A DNA stretch of 64,000 nucleotides from Eledone cirrhosa (taxonomy: Eukaryota; Mollusca; Cephalopoda; Octopoda; Eledonidae): assembly GCA_964016885.1 (NCBI GenBank), contig OZ024741.1:26333935-26397934 (forward strand). The letters are read 5' to 3'. Positions within the stretch are counted from its first letter, which is position 1; every line of letters begins with the position of its first letter. Position numbers and translations under genes: made by a program. This document shows positions 35,870 through 47,204 of this stretch, one piece after another. The notes beneath the pieces were generated by a model. It saw only the letters and a list, made by a program, of their open reading frames with translations. It ran no database searches and was not told where the DNA came from.

Positions 35870-36312
35870 CATTTCTACATCTCCCCCTTCTACATCAATA
35901 GACCCTCCCTCTCTCTCTCCCCCTTCTACATCAATAGACCCTCCCTCTCTCTCTCCCCCTTCTACATCAATAGACCCTCCCTCTCTCTCTCCCCCTTCTA
36001 CATCAATAGACCCTCCCTCTCTCTCTCTCCCTTCTACACCAATAGATCCTCCCTCTCTCTCCCTTCTACATTAATAGACCCTCCCTCTCTCTCTCCCTTC
36101 TACACCAATAGACCCTCCCTCTCTCTCTCCTTTCTACATCAATAGACCCTCCCTCTCTCTCTCCCTTCTACACCAATAGACCCTCCCTCTCTCTCCCTTC
36201 TACACCAATAGACCCTCCCTCTCTCTCCCTTCTACACCAATAGACCCTCCCTCTCTCTCCCCCTTCTACATCAATAGACCCTCCTCTCCCCCTTCTACAT
36301 CAATAGATCCTC
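35870..36312. repeat. About 32-36-bp pyrimidine-rich minisatellite
   Basis: About thirteen units of CTTCTACATCAATAGACCCT followed by a CCCTCTCTCTCTCC run of varying length. Variants are TACACCAATAG and TACATTAATAG. The Pro/Ser-rich ORF is a by-product. Confidence 0.93.
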
Positions 36313-36317
36313 CCTAT

Positions 36318-37440
36318 CTATCTGTCTGTCTGTCTGTCTGTATGTCAGTCTGTCGTCTGTCTGTCACTCTGTCGTCTGTCTGTCACTCTGTCGTCTGTCT
36401 GTCTCTCTGTCAGTCTGTCACCTGTCTGTTTCTCTGTCAGTCTGTCACCTGGCTGTCTCTGTCTGTATGTCAGTCTGTCGTCTGTCGTCTGTCTGTCAGT
36501 CTGTCACCTGTCTGTCTCTCTGTCTGTCTGTCACCTGTCTGTCTCTCTGTCTCTCTGTCAGTCTGTCACTTGTCTGTCTCTCTGTCAGTCTGTCACCTGT
36601 CTGTCTCTCTGTCTGTATGTCAGTCTGTCGTCAGTCTGTCACCTGTCTGTCTCTCTGTCTGTCTGTCACCTGTCTGTCTCTCTGTCTGTCTGTCACCTGT
36701 CTGTCTCTCTGTCTGTATGTCAGTCTGTCACCTGTCTGTCACTCTGTCGTCTGTCTGTCTGTCTATCTGTCTGTCTGTCACCTGTCTGTCTGTCAGTCTG
36801 TCACCTGTCTCTCTGTCAGTCTGTCACCTGTCTGTCTCTGTCTGTATGTCAGTCTGTCGTCTGTCTGTCACTCTGTCGTCTGTCTGTCACTCTGTCGTCT
36901 GTCACCTGTCTGTCTGTCTGTCTGTCAGTCTGTCACCTGTCTGTCTCTGTCTGTCTGTCACTCTGTCGTCTGTCTGTCACTCTGTCGTCTGTCTGTCTCT
37001 CTGTCAGTCTATCACCTGTCTGTCTCTCTGTCAGTCTGTCACCTGTCTGTCTGTCAGTCTGTCTCTCTGTCAGTCTGTCGTCTGTCTGTCTCTCTGTCAG
37101 TCTGTCGTCTGTCTGTCACTCTGTCGTCTGTCTGTCTCTCTGTCAGTCTGTCACCTGTCTGTCTGTCAGTCTGTCACCTGTCTCTGTCTGTCTGTCACTC
37201 TGTCGTCTGTCTGTCACTCTGTCGTCTGTCTGTCTCTCTGTCAGTCTATCACCTGTCTGTCTCTCTGTCAGTCTGTCTCTCTGTCAGTCTGTCACCTGTC
37301 TGTCTGTCAGTCTGTCTCTCTGTCAGTCTGTCGTCTGTCTGTCTCTCTGTCAGTCTGTCGTCTGTCTGTCACTCTGTCTCTCTGTCAGTCTGTCACCTGT
37401 CTGTCTCTCTGTCAGTCTGTCACCTGTCTGTCTCTGTCAT
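36318..37440. repeat. CTGT-derived tetranucleotide array with higher-order order
   Basis: Over 1.1 kb of CTGTCTGT interrupted in a regular manner by CAGTCTGTCACC, CACTCTGTCG and TCTCTCTGTC. Larger blocks recur: CAGTCTATCACCTGTC occurs near 37007 and 37244 with similar surroundings. Two forward frames (413 and 436 codons, Ser/Val/Cys/Leu-rich) stay open because the units contain no stops in those phases. It is not considered coding. Confidence 0.95.
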
Positions 37441-37765
37441 TAATTTTTCTTCCTTCCACTTCTCTCTCAGCCCCTCCCCCCCATACCAGTATAGAGAACA
37501 TCCAGAAAATGATGTTCTTCCTCATCCTCTATTTCTTCTCTTCTCCCTGCCTCTCATCATCACATTCCTCTCTCCTTCTGTAATCTTTTACTTCTTCCCT
37601 CCCCATCCCCCCTCTTTACCTTTCATCCTCCACTTTTTCTCTCCTCCCCCTCCCCCCACTATCACCCTCTGTCTCTCCTCCTATCACTCTCTCCTCTCAA
37701 TGTTGTCCTTTTTCAAATATACTCCCACTCTTTCTCTTCCTCTCCTTTCTGTCATCATTATTTCA
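37441..37765. other. Pyrimidine-rich spacer
   Basis: CT-rich, non-tandem DNA between the CTGT array and a SINE. No gene or regulatory signal is recognised. Confidence 0.5.
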
Positions 37766-37953
37766 GTGGTGGATTAGCAGTATTGGTAGAGGGTCGGACG
37801 CCATGCTTTGCAGCAGAGTTACGTCCCTTTACGGTCTGAGTTCAAATCCTGCCGAGGTTAACTTTGCCTTTCATCCTTACGGGGTCGATTAAATAAAGTA
37901 CCAGTAATACACTGGGATAATTGCTGGCCTTGTGCCAAAAGTAGAAACAATTA
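37766..37953 (+). mobile_element. tRNA-derived SINE, well preserved
   Basis: Head GGATTAGCAGTATTGGTAGA, B box GAGTTCAAATCCTGCC, body CTTTGCCTTTCATCCTTACG, tail TGGCCTTGTGCCAAAAGTAG. Very close to the copy at 15585. ATTATTTCA occurs just before (37756-37764) and after (37950-37958), a likely target-site duplication. Confidence 0.92.
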
Positions 37954-38153
37954 TTTCATCTCTCTCTCTCTCCTTCTTCCCTCTCTCCTTCTCACCCTGT
38001 TTTTTATATCTCTTTATCTCTCTCTTTATCATCACTCCTCACACCTCCACTTCAATTACTCCCCCCACCTTCTCTAATGTTGTGTCTCCAGACACTATAC
38101 ACACACACATATACACAAACATACATATGTTGATGCTGCCATCATGTCCACTA

Positions 38154-38185
<32 letters not shown>

Positions 38186-38269
38186 GCTGCAACTTGTGAC
38201 ATAAATCAATAGCTACTGGGTGGGGAAGGAGATGGAGGACACTGGTCCATTATTCTCTTTTTGTGCTTC
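37954..38269. other. CT-rich spacer ending in a (CTA)n tract
   Basis: Pyrimidine-rich DNA with a (CTA)n microsatellite at about 38150-38186. No gene is recognised; a 90-codon Leu/Ser-rich ORF is low complexity. Confidence 0.5.
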
Positions 38270-38530
38270 ATTGACAACTATAACAATGACAGTGACAATA
38301 ACAACAACAATAATCATAACAACTGCAATAGCAACAACAACAACAGCAGCAGCAACTTCAACAACAACAACAGCAGTAGCAACAACTACAATAACAATAA
38401 TAACAGCAGCAGCAGCAGCTACAACAACAACAAGAGTAACAACAACAGTAGCAACAACTACAATAGCAACAACAACAATAACAATAATGACAGTAGCAAC
38501 AACAACAATAACTACAATAGCAATGGCAGT
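38270..38530. repeat. (AAC/AAT/AGC)n trinucleotide array
   Basis: Imperfect trinucleotide repeat of AACAACAAC, AGCAGCAGC and ACAATAAC segments. Frames read as poly-Asn/Ser or poly-Thr/Ala without stops. Low-complexity, no supported gene. Confidence 0.92.
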
Positions 38531-38572
38531 AGGACAGCCTTTACATGATTTCCTCCAAATTTCTGATGTCTA

Positions 38573-38772
38573 ATCCCACTGAGGTTAACTTTGCCTTTCA
38601 TACTTCAGGGGTCGATAAAATAAAGTACCAGTAATGTACTGAGGTTGATATCTCACCGAGGTTAACTTTGCCTTTCATACTTCAGGGGTCGATAAAATAA
38701 AGTACCAGTAATGCACTGGAGTATATTTAATTGATTTCTCCCTTCCCACAAAATTACTGACCTTGCCTACAT
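38573..38772 (+). mobile_element. Partial SINE with an internal 77-bp tandem duplication
   Basis: GAGGTTAACTTTGCCTTTCA and GGGGTCGATAAAATAAAGTA occur twice, at 38581 and 38658, 77 bp apart. The copy lacks the tRNA-like head but keeps the long-body tail (ATTGATTTCTCCCTTCCCAC, ACTGACCTTGCC). Confidence 0.85.
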
Positions 38773-38784
38773 TAAAAAAAAACC

Positions 38785-38960
38785 TATCATCACATCATTA
38801 TCATCACCATCATCATCACATCACCATCACCTCCATCATCATCACCTCCACCATCACTATCACATCCACCATCATCATCACCTCCATCATCACCACCACC
38901 ACCATCATCGTCATCATCACCACCATCATCATAATAAAACCATGATCATCATCATCTCTG
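38785..38960. repeat. (CAT/CACC)n simple-sequence tract
   Basis: Imperfect CATCATCAC and CACCTCCAT repeats, ending in ATGATCATCATCATCTCTGT, which joins the 32/34-bp satellite. Confidence 0.92.
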
Positions 38961-38967
38961 TCATCAG

Positions 38968-41900
38968 TGAGTGGTCACTATACTTCAACCTCTGGCCAGT
39001 GAGTAGTCACTATACTTCAACCTCTGTCATCAGTGAGTGGTCACTATACTTCAACCTCTGGCCAGTGAGTGGTCACTATACTTCAACCTCTGGTCAGTGA
39101 GTGGTCACTATACTTCAACCTCTGTCATCAGTGAGTGGTCACTATACTTCAACCTCTGGCCAGTGAGTGGTCACTATACTTCAACCTCTGGTCAGTGAGT
39201 AGTCACTATACTTCAACCTCTGTCATCAGTGAGTGGTCACTATACTTCAACCTCTGGCCAGTGAGTGGTCACTATACTTCAACCTCTGTCATCAGTGAGT
39301 GGTCACTATACTTCAACCTCTGTCATCAGTGAGTGGTCACTATACTTCAACCTCTGGCCAGTGAGTGGTCACTATACTTCAACCTCTGGTCAGTGAGTGG
39401 TCACTATACTTCAACCTCTGTCATCAGTGAGTGGTCACTATACTTCAACCTCTGGCCAGTGAGTGGTCACTATACTTCAACCTCTGGCCAGTGAGTGGTC
39501 ACTATACTTCAACCTCTGGTCAGTGAGTGGTCACTATACTTCAACCTCTGTCATCAGTGAGTGGTCACTATACTTCAACCTCTGTCATCAGTGAGTGGTC
39601 ACTATACTTCAACCTCTGGCCAGTGAGTGGTCACTATACTTCAACCTCTGGTCAGTGAGTGGTCACTATACTTCAACCTCTGGTCAGTAAGTGGTGACTA
39701 TACTTCAACCTCTGGCCAGTGAGTGGTCACTATACTTCCACCTCTGGTCAGTGAGTGGTCACCATACTTCAACCTCTGGTCAGTGAGTGGTCACTATACT
39801 TCAACCTCTGGTCAGTGAGTGGTGACTATACTTCAACCTCTGGCCAGTGAGTGGTCACTATACTTCAACCTCTGGTCAGTGAGTGGTCACTATACTTCAA
39901 CCTCTGGCCAGTGAGTGGTCACTATACTTCAACCTCTCATCAGTGAGTGGTCACTATACTTCAACCTCTGTCAGTGAGTGGTCACTATACTTCAACCTCT
40001 GGCCAGTGAGTGGTCACTATACTTCAACCTCTCATCAGTGAGTGGTCACTATACTTCAACCTCTGGCCAGTGAGTAGTCACTATACTTCAACCTCTGTCA
40101 GTGAGTGGTCACTATACTTCAACCTCTGGCCAGTGAGTGGTCACTATACTTCAACCTCTGGCCAGTGAGTGGTCACTATACTTCAACCTCTGTCATCAGT
40201 GAGTGGTCACTATACTTCAACCTCTGGCCAGTGAGTGGTCACTATACTTCAACCTCTGGCCAGTGAGTGGTCACTATACTTCAACCTCTGTCAGTGAGTG
40301 GTCACTATACTTCAACCTCTCATCAGTGAGTGGTCACTATACTTCAACCTCTGGCCAGTGAGTGGTCACTATACTTCCACCTCTGGTCAGTGAGTGGTCA
40401 CTATACTTCAACCTGTCATCAGTGAGTGGTCACTATACTTCAACCTCTGGCCAGTGAGTGGTCACTATACTTCAACCTCTGGCCAGTGAGTGGTCACTAT
40501 ACTTCCACCTCTGGTCAGTGAGTAGTCACTATACTTCAACCTGTCATCAGTGAGTGGTCACTATACTTCAACCTCTGGCCAGTGAGTGGTCACTATACTT
40601 CAACCTCTCATCAGTGAGTGGTCACTATACTTCAACCTCTGGCCAGTGAGTGGTCACTATACTTCAACCTCTGGCCAGTGAGTGGTCACTATACTTCCAC
40701 CTCTGGCCAGTGAGTGGTCACTATACTTCAACTTCTGGCCAGTGAGTGGTCACTATACTTCAACCTCTGGCCAGTGAGTGGTCACTATACTTCCACCTCT
40801 GGCCAGTGAGTGGTCACTATACTTCAACCTCTGGCCAGTGAGTGGTCACTATACTTCAACCTCTGGCCAGTGAGTGGTCACTATACTTCCACCTCTGGCC
40901 AGTGAGTGGTCACTATACTTCAACCTCTGGCCAGTGAGTGGTCACTATACTTCAACCTCTGGCCAGTGAGTGGTCACTATACTTCAACCTCTGGCCAGTG
41001 AGTGGTCACTATACTTCCACCTCTGGCCAGTGAGTGGTCACTATACTTCAACCTCTGGCCAGTGAGTGGTCACTACTTCAACCTCTGGCCAGTGAGTGGT
41101 CACTATACTTCCACCTCTGGCCAGTGAGTGGTCACTATACTTCAACCCCTGTCATCAGTGAGTGGTCACTATACTTCAACCTCTGGCCAGTGAGTGGTCA
41201 CCATACTTCAACCTCTGGCCAGTGAGTGGTCACTATACTTCAACCTCTGGCCAGTGAGTGGTCACCATACTTCAACCTCTGGCCAGTGAGTGGTCACTAT
41301 ACTTCAACCTCTGGCCAGTGAGTGGTCACCATACTTCAACCTCTGGTCAGTGAGTGGTCACTATACTTCAACCTCTGGCCAGTGAGTGGTCACCATACTT
41401 CAACCTCTGGCCAGTGAGTGGTCACTATACTTCAACCTGTCATCAGTGAGTGGTCACTATACTTCAACCTCTGGCCAGTGAGTGGTCACCATACTTCAAC
41501 CTCTGGCCAGTGAGTGGTCACTATACTTCAACCTCTGTCATCAGTGAGTGGTGACTATACTTCAACCTCTGGCCAGTGAGTGGTCACTATACTTCAACCT
41601 CTGGTCAGTGAGTGGTCACTATACTTCAACCTCTGGCCAGTGAGTGGTCACTATACTTCAACCTCTGTCATCAGTGAGTGGTCACTATACTTCAACCTCT
41701 GGCCAGTGAGTGGTCACCATACTTCAACCTCTGGCCAGTGAGTGGTCACTATACTTCAACCTCTGTCATCAGTGAGTGGTCACTATACTTCAACCTCTGG
41801 CCAGTGAGTGGTCACTATACTTCAACTTCTGGTCAGTGAGTGGTCACTATACTTCAACCTCTGGCCAGTGAGTGGTCACTATACTTCAACTTCTGGTCAG

Positions 41901-44900
41901 TGAGTAGTCACTATACTTCAACCTGTCATCAGTGAGTGGTCACTATACTTCAACCTCTGGCCAGTGAGTGGTCACTATACTTCAACCTCTGGCCAGTGAG
42001 TGGTCACTATACTTCAACCTCAGGCCAGTGAGTGGTCACTATACTTCAACCTCTGGCCAGTGAGTGGTCACTATACTTTAACCTCTGTCATCAGTGAGTG
42101 GTCACTATACTTCAACCTCTGGCCAGTGAGTGGTCACTATACTTCCACCTCTGGCCAGTGAGTGGTCACTATACTTCCATCTCTGGTCAGTGAGTGGTCA
42201 CTATACTTCAACCTCTGGCCAGTGAGTGGTCACTATACTTCAACCTCTGGCCAGTGAGTAGTCACTATACTTCAACCTTTGGTCAGTGAGTGGTCACTAT
42301 ACTTCAACCTCTGGTCAGTGAGTGGTCACTACTTCAACCTCTGGTCAGTGAGTGGTCACTATACTTCAACCTCTGGCCAGTAAGTGGTCACTATACTTCA
42401 ACCTCTGGTCAGTGAGTGGTCACTATACTTCAACCTCTGGCCAGTGAGTGGTCACTATACTTCAACCTCTGTCAACAGTGCGTGGTCACTGTACTTCAAC
42501 CTCTGGCCAGTGAGTGGTCACTATACTTCAACCTCTGTCATCAGTGAGTGGTCCCTATACTTCAACCTCTGGCCAGTGAGTGGTCACTATACTTCAACCT
42601 CTGGCCAGTGAGTGGTCACTATACTTCAACCTCTGGTCAGTGAGTAGTCACTATACTTCAACCTCTGGTCAGTGAGTGGTCACTATACTTCAACCTCTGT
42701 CATCAGTGAGTGGTCACTATACTTCAACCTCTGGCCAGTGAGTGGTCACCATACTTCAACCTCTGGCCAGTGAGTGGTCACTATACTTCAACCTCTGTCA
42801 TCAGTGAGTGGTCACTATACTTCAACCTCTGGCCAGTGAGTGGTCACTATACTTCAACCTCTGGTCAGTGAGTGGTCACTATACTTCAACCTCTGTCATC
42901 TGAGTGGTCACTATACTTCAACCTCTGTCATCAGTGAGTGGTCACTATACTTCAACCTCTGGTCAGTGAGTGGTCACTATACTTCAACCTCTGGCCAGTA
43001 AGTGGTCACTATACTTCAACCTCTGGCCAGTAAGTGATCACTATACTTCAACCTCTGCCCAGTGAGTGGTCACTATACTTCAACCTCTGTCATCAGTGAG
43101 TGGTCACTATACTTCAACCTCTGGCCAGTGAGTGGTCACTATACTTCAACCTCTGGCCAGTGAGTGGTCACTATACTTCAACCTCTGGTCAGTGAGTAGT
43201 CACTATACTTCAACCTCTGTCATCAGTGAGTGGTCACTATCCTTCAACCTCTGGCCAGTGAGTGGTCACCATACTTCAACCTCTGGCCAGTGAGTGGTCA
43301 CTATACTTCAACCTGTGTCATCAGTGAGTGGTCACTATACTTCAACCTCTGGCCAGTGAGTGGGCACTATACTTCAACCTCTGGTCAGTGAGTGGTCACT
43401 ATACTTCAACCTCTGGTCAGTGAGTGGTCACTATACTTCAACCTCTGGTCAGTGAGTGGTCACTATACTTCAACCTCTGGCCAGTGAGTGGTCACTATAC
43501 TTCAACTTCTGGCCAGTGAGTGGTCACTATACTTCAACCTCTGTCATCAGTGAGTGGTCACTATACTTCAACCTTTGGTCAGTGAGTGGTCACTATACTT
43601 CAACCTCTGGCCAGTGAGTGGTCACTATACTTCAACCTCTGGTCAGTGAGTAGTCACTACCTCAACCTCTGGTCAGTTTGTGGTCACTATACTTCAACCT
43701 CTAGCCAGTGAGTGGTCACTATACTTCAACTTCTGGCCAGTGAGTGGTCACTATACTTCAACTTCTGGCCAGTGAGTGGTCACTATACTTCAACTTCTGG
43801 CCAGTGAGTGGTCACTATACTTCAACCTCTGGCCAGTGAGTAGTCACTATACTTCAACTTCTGGCCAGTAAGTGGTCACTATACTTCAACTTCTGGCCAG
43901 TGAGTGGTCACTACTTCAACCTCTGGTCAGTGAGTCGTCACTATACTTCAACTTCTGGCCAGTAAGTGGTCTCTATACTTCAACTTCTGGCCAGTGAGTG
44001 GTCACTATACTTCAACCTCTTGCCAGTGAGTAGTCACTATACTTCAACTTCTGGCCAGTGAGTGGTCACTATACTTCAACTTCTGGCCAGTGAGTGGTCA
44101 CTATACTTCAACCTCTGGCCAGTGAGTGGTCACTATACTTCAACTTCTGGCCAGTAAGTGGTCACTATACTTCAACTTCTGGCCAGTGAGTGGTCACTAC
44201 TTCAACCTCTGGTCACTGAGTGGTCACTATACTTCAACTTCTGGCCAGTGAGTGGTCACTATACTTCAACTTCTGGCCAGTGAGTGGTCACTATACTTCA
44301 ACCTCTGGTCAGTGAGTGGTCACTATACTCCAACTTCTGGCCAGTGAGTGGTCACTATACTTCAACTTCTGGCCAGTGGGTGGTCACTACTTTAACCTCT
44401 GGTCAGTGAGTGGTCACTACTTCAACCTCTGGTCGGTGAGTGGTCACTATACTTCAACCTCTGGCCAGTGAGTGGTCACTATACTTCAACCTCTGGCCAG
44501 TGAGTGGTCACTATACTTCAACCTCTGGTCAGTGAGTGGTCACTATACTTCAACCTCTGGTCAGTGAGTGGTCACTATACTTCAACCTCTGGTCAGTGAG
44601 TGGTCACTATACTTCAACCTCTGGCCAGTGAGTGGTCACTATACTTCAACCTCTGGCCAGTGAGTGGTCACTATACTTCAGCCTCTGGTCAGTGAGTGGT
44701 CACTATACTCCAACTTCTGGCCAGTGAGTGGTCACTATACTTCAACTTCTGGCCAGTGAGTGGTCACTATACTTCAACCTCTGGCCAGTGAGTGGTCACT
44801 ACTTCAACCTCTGGCCAGTGAGTGGTCACTATACTTCAACTTCTGGCCAGTGAGTGGTCACTATACTTCAACCTTTGGCCAGTGAGTGGTCACTATACTT

Positions 44901-45178
44901 CAACTTCTGGCCAGTGAGTGGTCACTATACTTCAACCTCTGGCCAGTGAGTGGTCACTATACTTCAACCTCTGGCCAGTGAGTGGTCACTATACTTCAAC
45001 CTCTGGTCAGTTTGTGGTCACTATACTTCAACCTCTGGTCAGTGAATGGTCACTATACTTCAACCTCTGGCCAGTGAATGGTCACTAATTTCAACCTCTG
45101 GTCAGTTTGTGGTCACTATACTTCAACCTCTGGTCAGTGAATGGTCACTAATTTCAACCTCTGGTCAGTTTGTGGTCA
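38968..45178. repeat. 32/34-bp satellite, about 190 units, with GTGAGT in nearly every unit
   Basis: The unit is CAGTGAGTGGTCACTATACT followed by TCAACCTCTGGC. The 34-bp form ends CTCTGTCATCA instead of CTCTGGCCA or CTCTGGTCA. The CTCTGTCATCA form is common before about 43.5 kb and absent after; AACTTCTGG is enriched from about 43.5 to 44.9 kb. AGTGA and TCACT can pair around GTGG. The array lies in the intron upstream of the first visible TMEM9-like exon and ends about 50 bp before it. Short ORFs inside (60-75 codons) are repeat artefacts. Confidence 0.97.
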
Positions 45179-45196
45179 CCACAGTCCCTAATACCA

Positions 45197-45226
45197 CTAA
45201 CCATTATTTTATCTCCTGTATTTTAG
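45197..45226 (+). promoter_or_regulatory. Branch point, pyrimidine tract and 3' splice site of the first visible TMEM9 exon
   Basis: CTAAC at 45197-45201 fits the branch-point consensus, with its A about 26 nt from the exon. A T-rich tract and the acceptor TTTTAG (AG at 45225-45226) follow. The whole signal lies in the short unique stretch between the satellite and the exon. Confidence 0.7.
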
Positions 45227-45336
45227 GCCCAGTATGAAGATTACCGTTGCAAGTGTGTCTGTCCATCACAGACAGTGGTCAATGCCACAGAAACTGGACG
45301 TAAGGTTTATATAAAGAAAGTCAACCCAAACCAATG
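45227..45336 (+). CDS. TMEM9-family protein, exon encoding the N-terminal cysteine-rich lumenal region
   Basis: The exon is bounded by TTTTAG and ATG|GTGAGT. It reads AQYEDYRCKCVCPSQTVVNA and continues TETGRKVYIKKVNPNQ, with a split codon TG|T giving Cys. The RCKCVCP motif corresponds to RCKC.CP just after the signal peptide in TMEM9 and TMEM9B. NAT is an N-glycosylation sequon. TMEM9 proteins are small type I glycoproteins of late endosomes and lysosomes, reported to act with the V-ATPase and CLC chloride/proton exchangers. The signal-peptide exon should lie upstream, joining in phase 0, but was not found; the preceding 6.2 kb is satellite. Orthology to TMEM9 versus TMEM9B is not decided. 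Confidence 0.9.
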
Positions 45337-45541
45337 GTGAGTTTTATGTGTGTGTGGCTGTAGTGTCGTTAGTATAGCTGTGTGTGTGTGTGTTACTGAT
45401 ATAGCTGTGTGTGTGTAGTGTCACTGATATAGCTGTGTGTGTGTGTATGGTTGTAATTATGTGTAACAGCTATAACTTGAAAGGTATACTTTACTGTGTA
45501 ACAAATATATAACTTGTTTCCTTTCTTCTTTTCAATTGTAG

Positions 45542-45641
45542 TAAATGTGAAGATGTTGTTTGGCCCCTACCTGAGAAGGCGACAGAGTTCTGTCCCCGCT
45601 GTGAGTGCAAGTATCAGAGTAGAAATGTTACATTAATTAAG
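45542..45641 (+). CDS. TMEM9-family protein, second visible exon (rest of lumenal domain)
   Basis: The exon lies between TTGTAG and AAG|GTAAAC, 205 bp after the previous one. Completing the split Cys codon, it reads CKCEDVVWPLPEKATEFCPR and then CECKYQSRNVTLIK. Spacing of CKC, VV.P.P and FC..CEC matches the vertebrate TMEM9 lumenal domain (C.C..VV.P.P and YC..CEC.Y). NVT is a second N-glycosylation sequon. The exon ends in phase 0 just before the membrane segment. The preceding intron contains imperfect GCTGTGTGTGTG repeats (about 45350-45450). Confidence 0.93.
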
Positions 45642-45689
45642 GTAAACTTTATTTGATACTAGAAGCCTTAGCCGCTCTTGTCTAGGCTT

Positions 45690-46010
45690 ATTAACTCTTT
45701 CCTTATCATATTTTTAATGAATAATATTGCCTATGATTTTAAAATAAATTTTCAAAATAATCAACAATTTGGAGGGATTTAGTAACATAACTAACTTTCT
45801 CATGTTTGGAGCATAACTTAAATATTCTTACAAAAAATTATGATGGAATGTTTTTAGTTAAATATGAACACTTCCAGCCTTTAGCATTTAAACCAGCCAT
45901 ATCTGGCCAGAATTCTCTCACCTCTTTTGGTTCAAACCGGCCACTTATACCGAAATTAAGATATTGTTCTCAAAATAAATATCAAAATCTCATAGATTCA
46001 ATATAATGTG
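45690..46010. mobile_element. Dispersed AT-rich repeat with TTAACYCTTT-like terminus, copy in the TMEM9 intron
   Basis: Starts ATTAACTCTTTCCTTATC and contains ATAACTAACTTTCTCATG and AAATTATGATGGAATG. The same order appears at 58197-58450 (ATAACTAACTTTCCCATTA, AAATTATGATGGAAGG), where the element ends AAAAGGGTTAA. This suggests a MITE with TTAA-containing ends. A 66-codon ORF (45806-46006) within it has no domain. Confidence 0.55.
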
Positions 46011-46048
46011 AGATAATTATGTGAGGTAAAGCCTTTAATGTGAAAATA

Positions 46049-46179
46049 TGATTGTTTCTACCTTTGGCACAAGGCCAGCAATCATCCCAGTGCATTACTG
46101 GTACTTTATTTTATCATGTAAGGATGAAAGGCAAATGTAACCTCAGCGGGATTTGACTCAGACCATAAAGGGATATAAT
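46049..46179 (-). mobile_element. Truncated SINE, reverse, interrupted by a second SINE
   Basis: Tail TTTCTACCTTTGGCACAAGG, body GGTACTTTATTTTATCATGT, B box GGGATTTGACTCAG. It stops at CCATAAAGGGATATAAT, where the next SINE begins. The head is not found beyond the insertion, so this copy was already truncated or lost its end. Confidence 0.85.
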
Positions 46180-46352
46180 TGTTTCTACTTTAGGCACAAG
46201 GCCAGCAATTACCCTGGTACTTTATTTTATCGACCCCGTCAGGATGAAAGGCAAAGTTAACCTCGGCGGGATTTGAACTCAGACTGTAAAGGGACGTAAC
46301 TATGCTAGAAAGCATGGCGTCCGACCCTCTACCGATACTGCCAATTCACCAC
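46180..46352 (-). mobile_element. SINE nested in an older SINE, with a 17-bp target-site duplication
   Basis: A complete reverse copy runs from TTTCTACTTTAGGCACAAGG to the head CGATACTGCCAATTCACC. It is flanked by the exact 17-bp repeat CCATAAAGGGATATAAT at 46163-46179 and 46353-46369. This is the clearest target-site duplication in the window and shows LINE-type mobilisation of this family inside the TMEM9 intron. Confidence 0.92.
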
Positions 46353-46639
46353 CCATAAAGGGATATAATAGTAAATATAAAGTAAGGTAAATGCTAAAGG
46401 GCTAAAGCAACTGCTTTCTATTGCCAAAGCAGGGTCAGTTGTGGGCAGTTTGGTGTCAAAAGAATTAATAGTAAATATACTCATATGAATTCCCTATATT
46501 TTGGATGTATTATCCCCAAAAGATGTTGATAATCTTCAGTTTATCTGGGAATATTGATTCACTGAGAATTATTACATCTGTATCCAGGATACTATATGTG
46601 ACTGGTATAATTTGTGTAAACCAAAGTTAGCTGTATCCT

Positions 46640-46770
46640 TGTGTGTTGTAAGAGGTGACTAAATTGGTTTTCATCAGGAAGAACATCCAACTGTAGAAAA
46701 CTACCTCAAAATACACCATACAACCCATGCCAACATGGAAAGGTAGGCTTAAAACTGATGAAGAGAAGGA
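46640..46770 (+). mobile_element. Degraded RTE-like LINE 3'-UTR fragment
   Basis: TCAGGAAGAACATCCAACTG, TAGAAAACTACCTCAAAA, CAACCCATGCCAACATGG and AAACTGATGAAG follow the order of the LINE 3' UTR at 26370-26520, with many changes. Confidence 0.6.
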
Positions 46771-46797
46771 TAGAAAGTAGACAGACTTGTTTAGTTC

Positions 46798-47165
46798 TTC
46801 CATGGATAACCTCACTAGTTCTGGTGGCACAATATAGTGTCACAGATGCCCTCACTAGTCCTGGTGACACAATATAATGTCACAGATGCCCTCACTATTG
46901 CTGGTGGCACAATATAATGTCGCATAACCTCACTAGTCCTGGTGGTGCTGGTGACAATATAATGTCACAGATGCACTCACTGGTCCTGGTGGCACAATAT
47001 AATGTCACAGATAACCTCACTATTGTTGGTGGCACAATATACTGTCACAGATAACCTCACTAGTTCTGGTGGCACAATAGACTGTCACAGATAACCTCAC
47101 TAGTACTGGTGACACAATATACTGTCACAGATAACCTCACTAGAGCTGGTGACACTAAAATATAC
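46798..47165. repeat. About 40-bp minisatellite in the TMEM9 intron
   Basis: Nine or so units of CTCACTAGTCCTGGTGGCAC followed by AATATAATGTCACAGATAAC, with variants ATGCCCTCAC, GCTGGTG and AATAGACTG. Confidence 0.9.
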
Positions 47166-47204
47166 CTGGTCAATAATGTCAAATATTTCATCTTATTGAC
47201 CTGA

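Noticed and set aside
36342..37777. Two Ser/Cys/Val-rich ORFs of 413 and 436 codons
   Set aside because: Product of a CTGT tetranucleotide array read in two frames.
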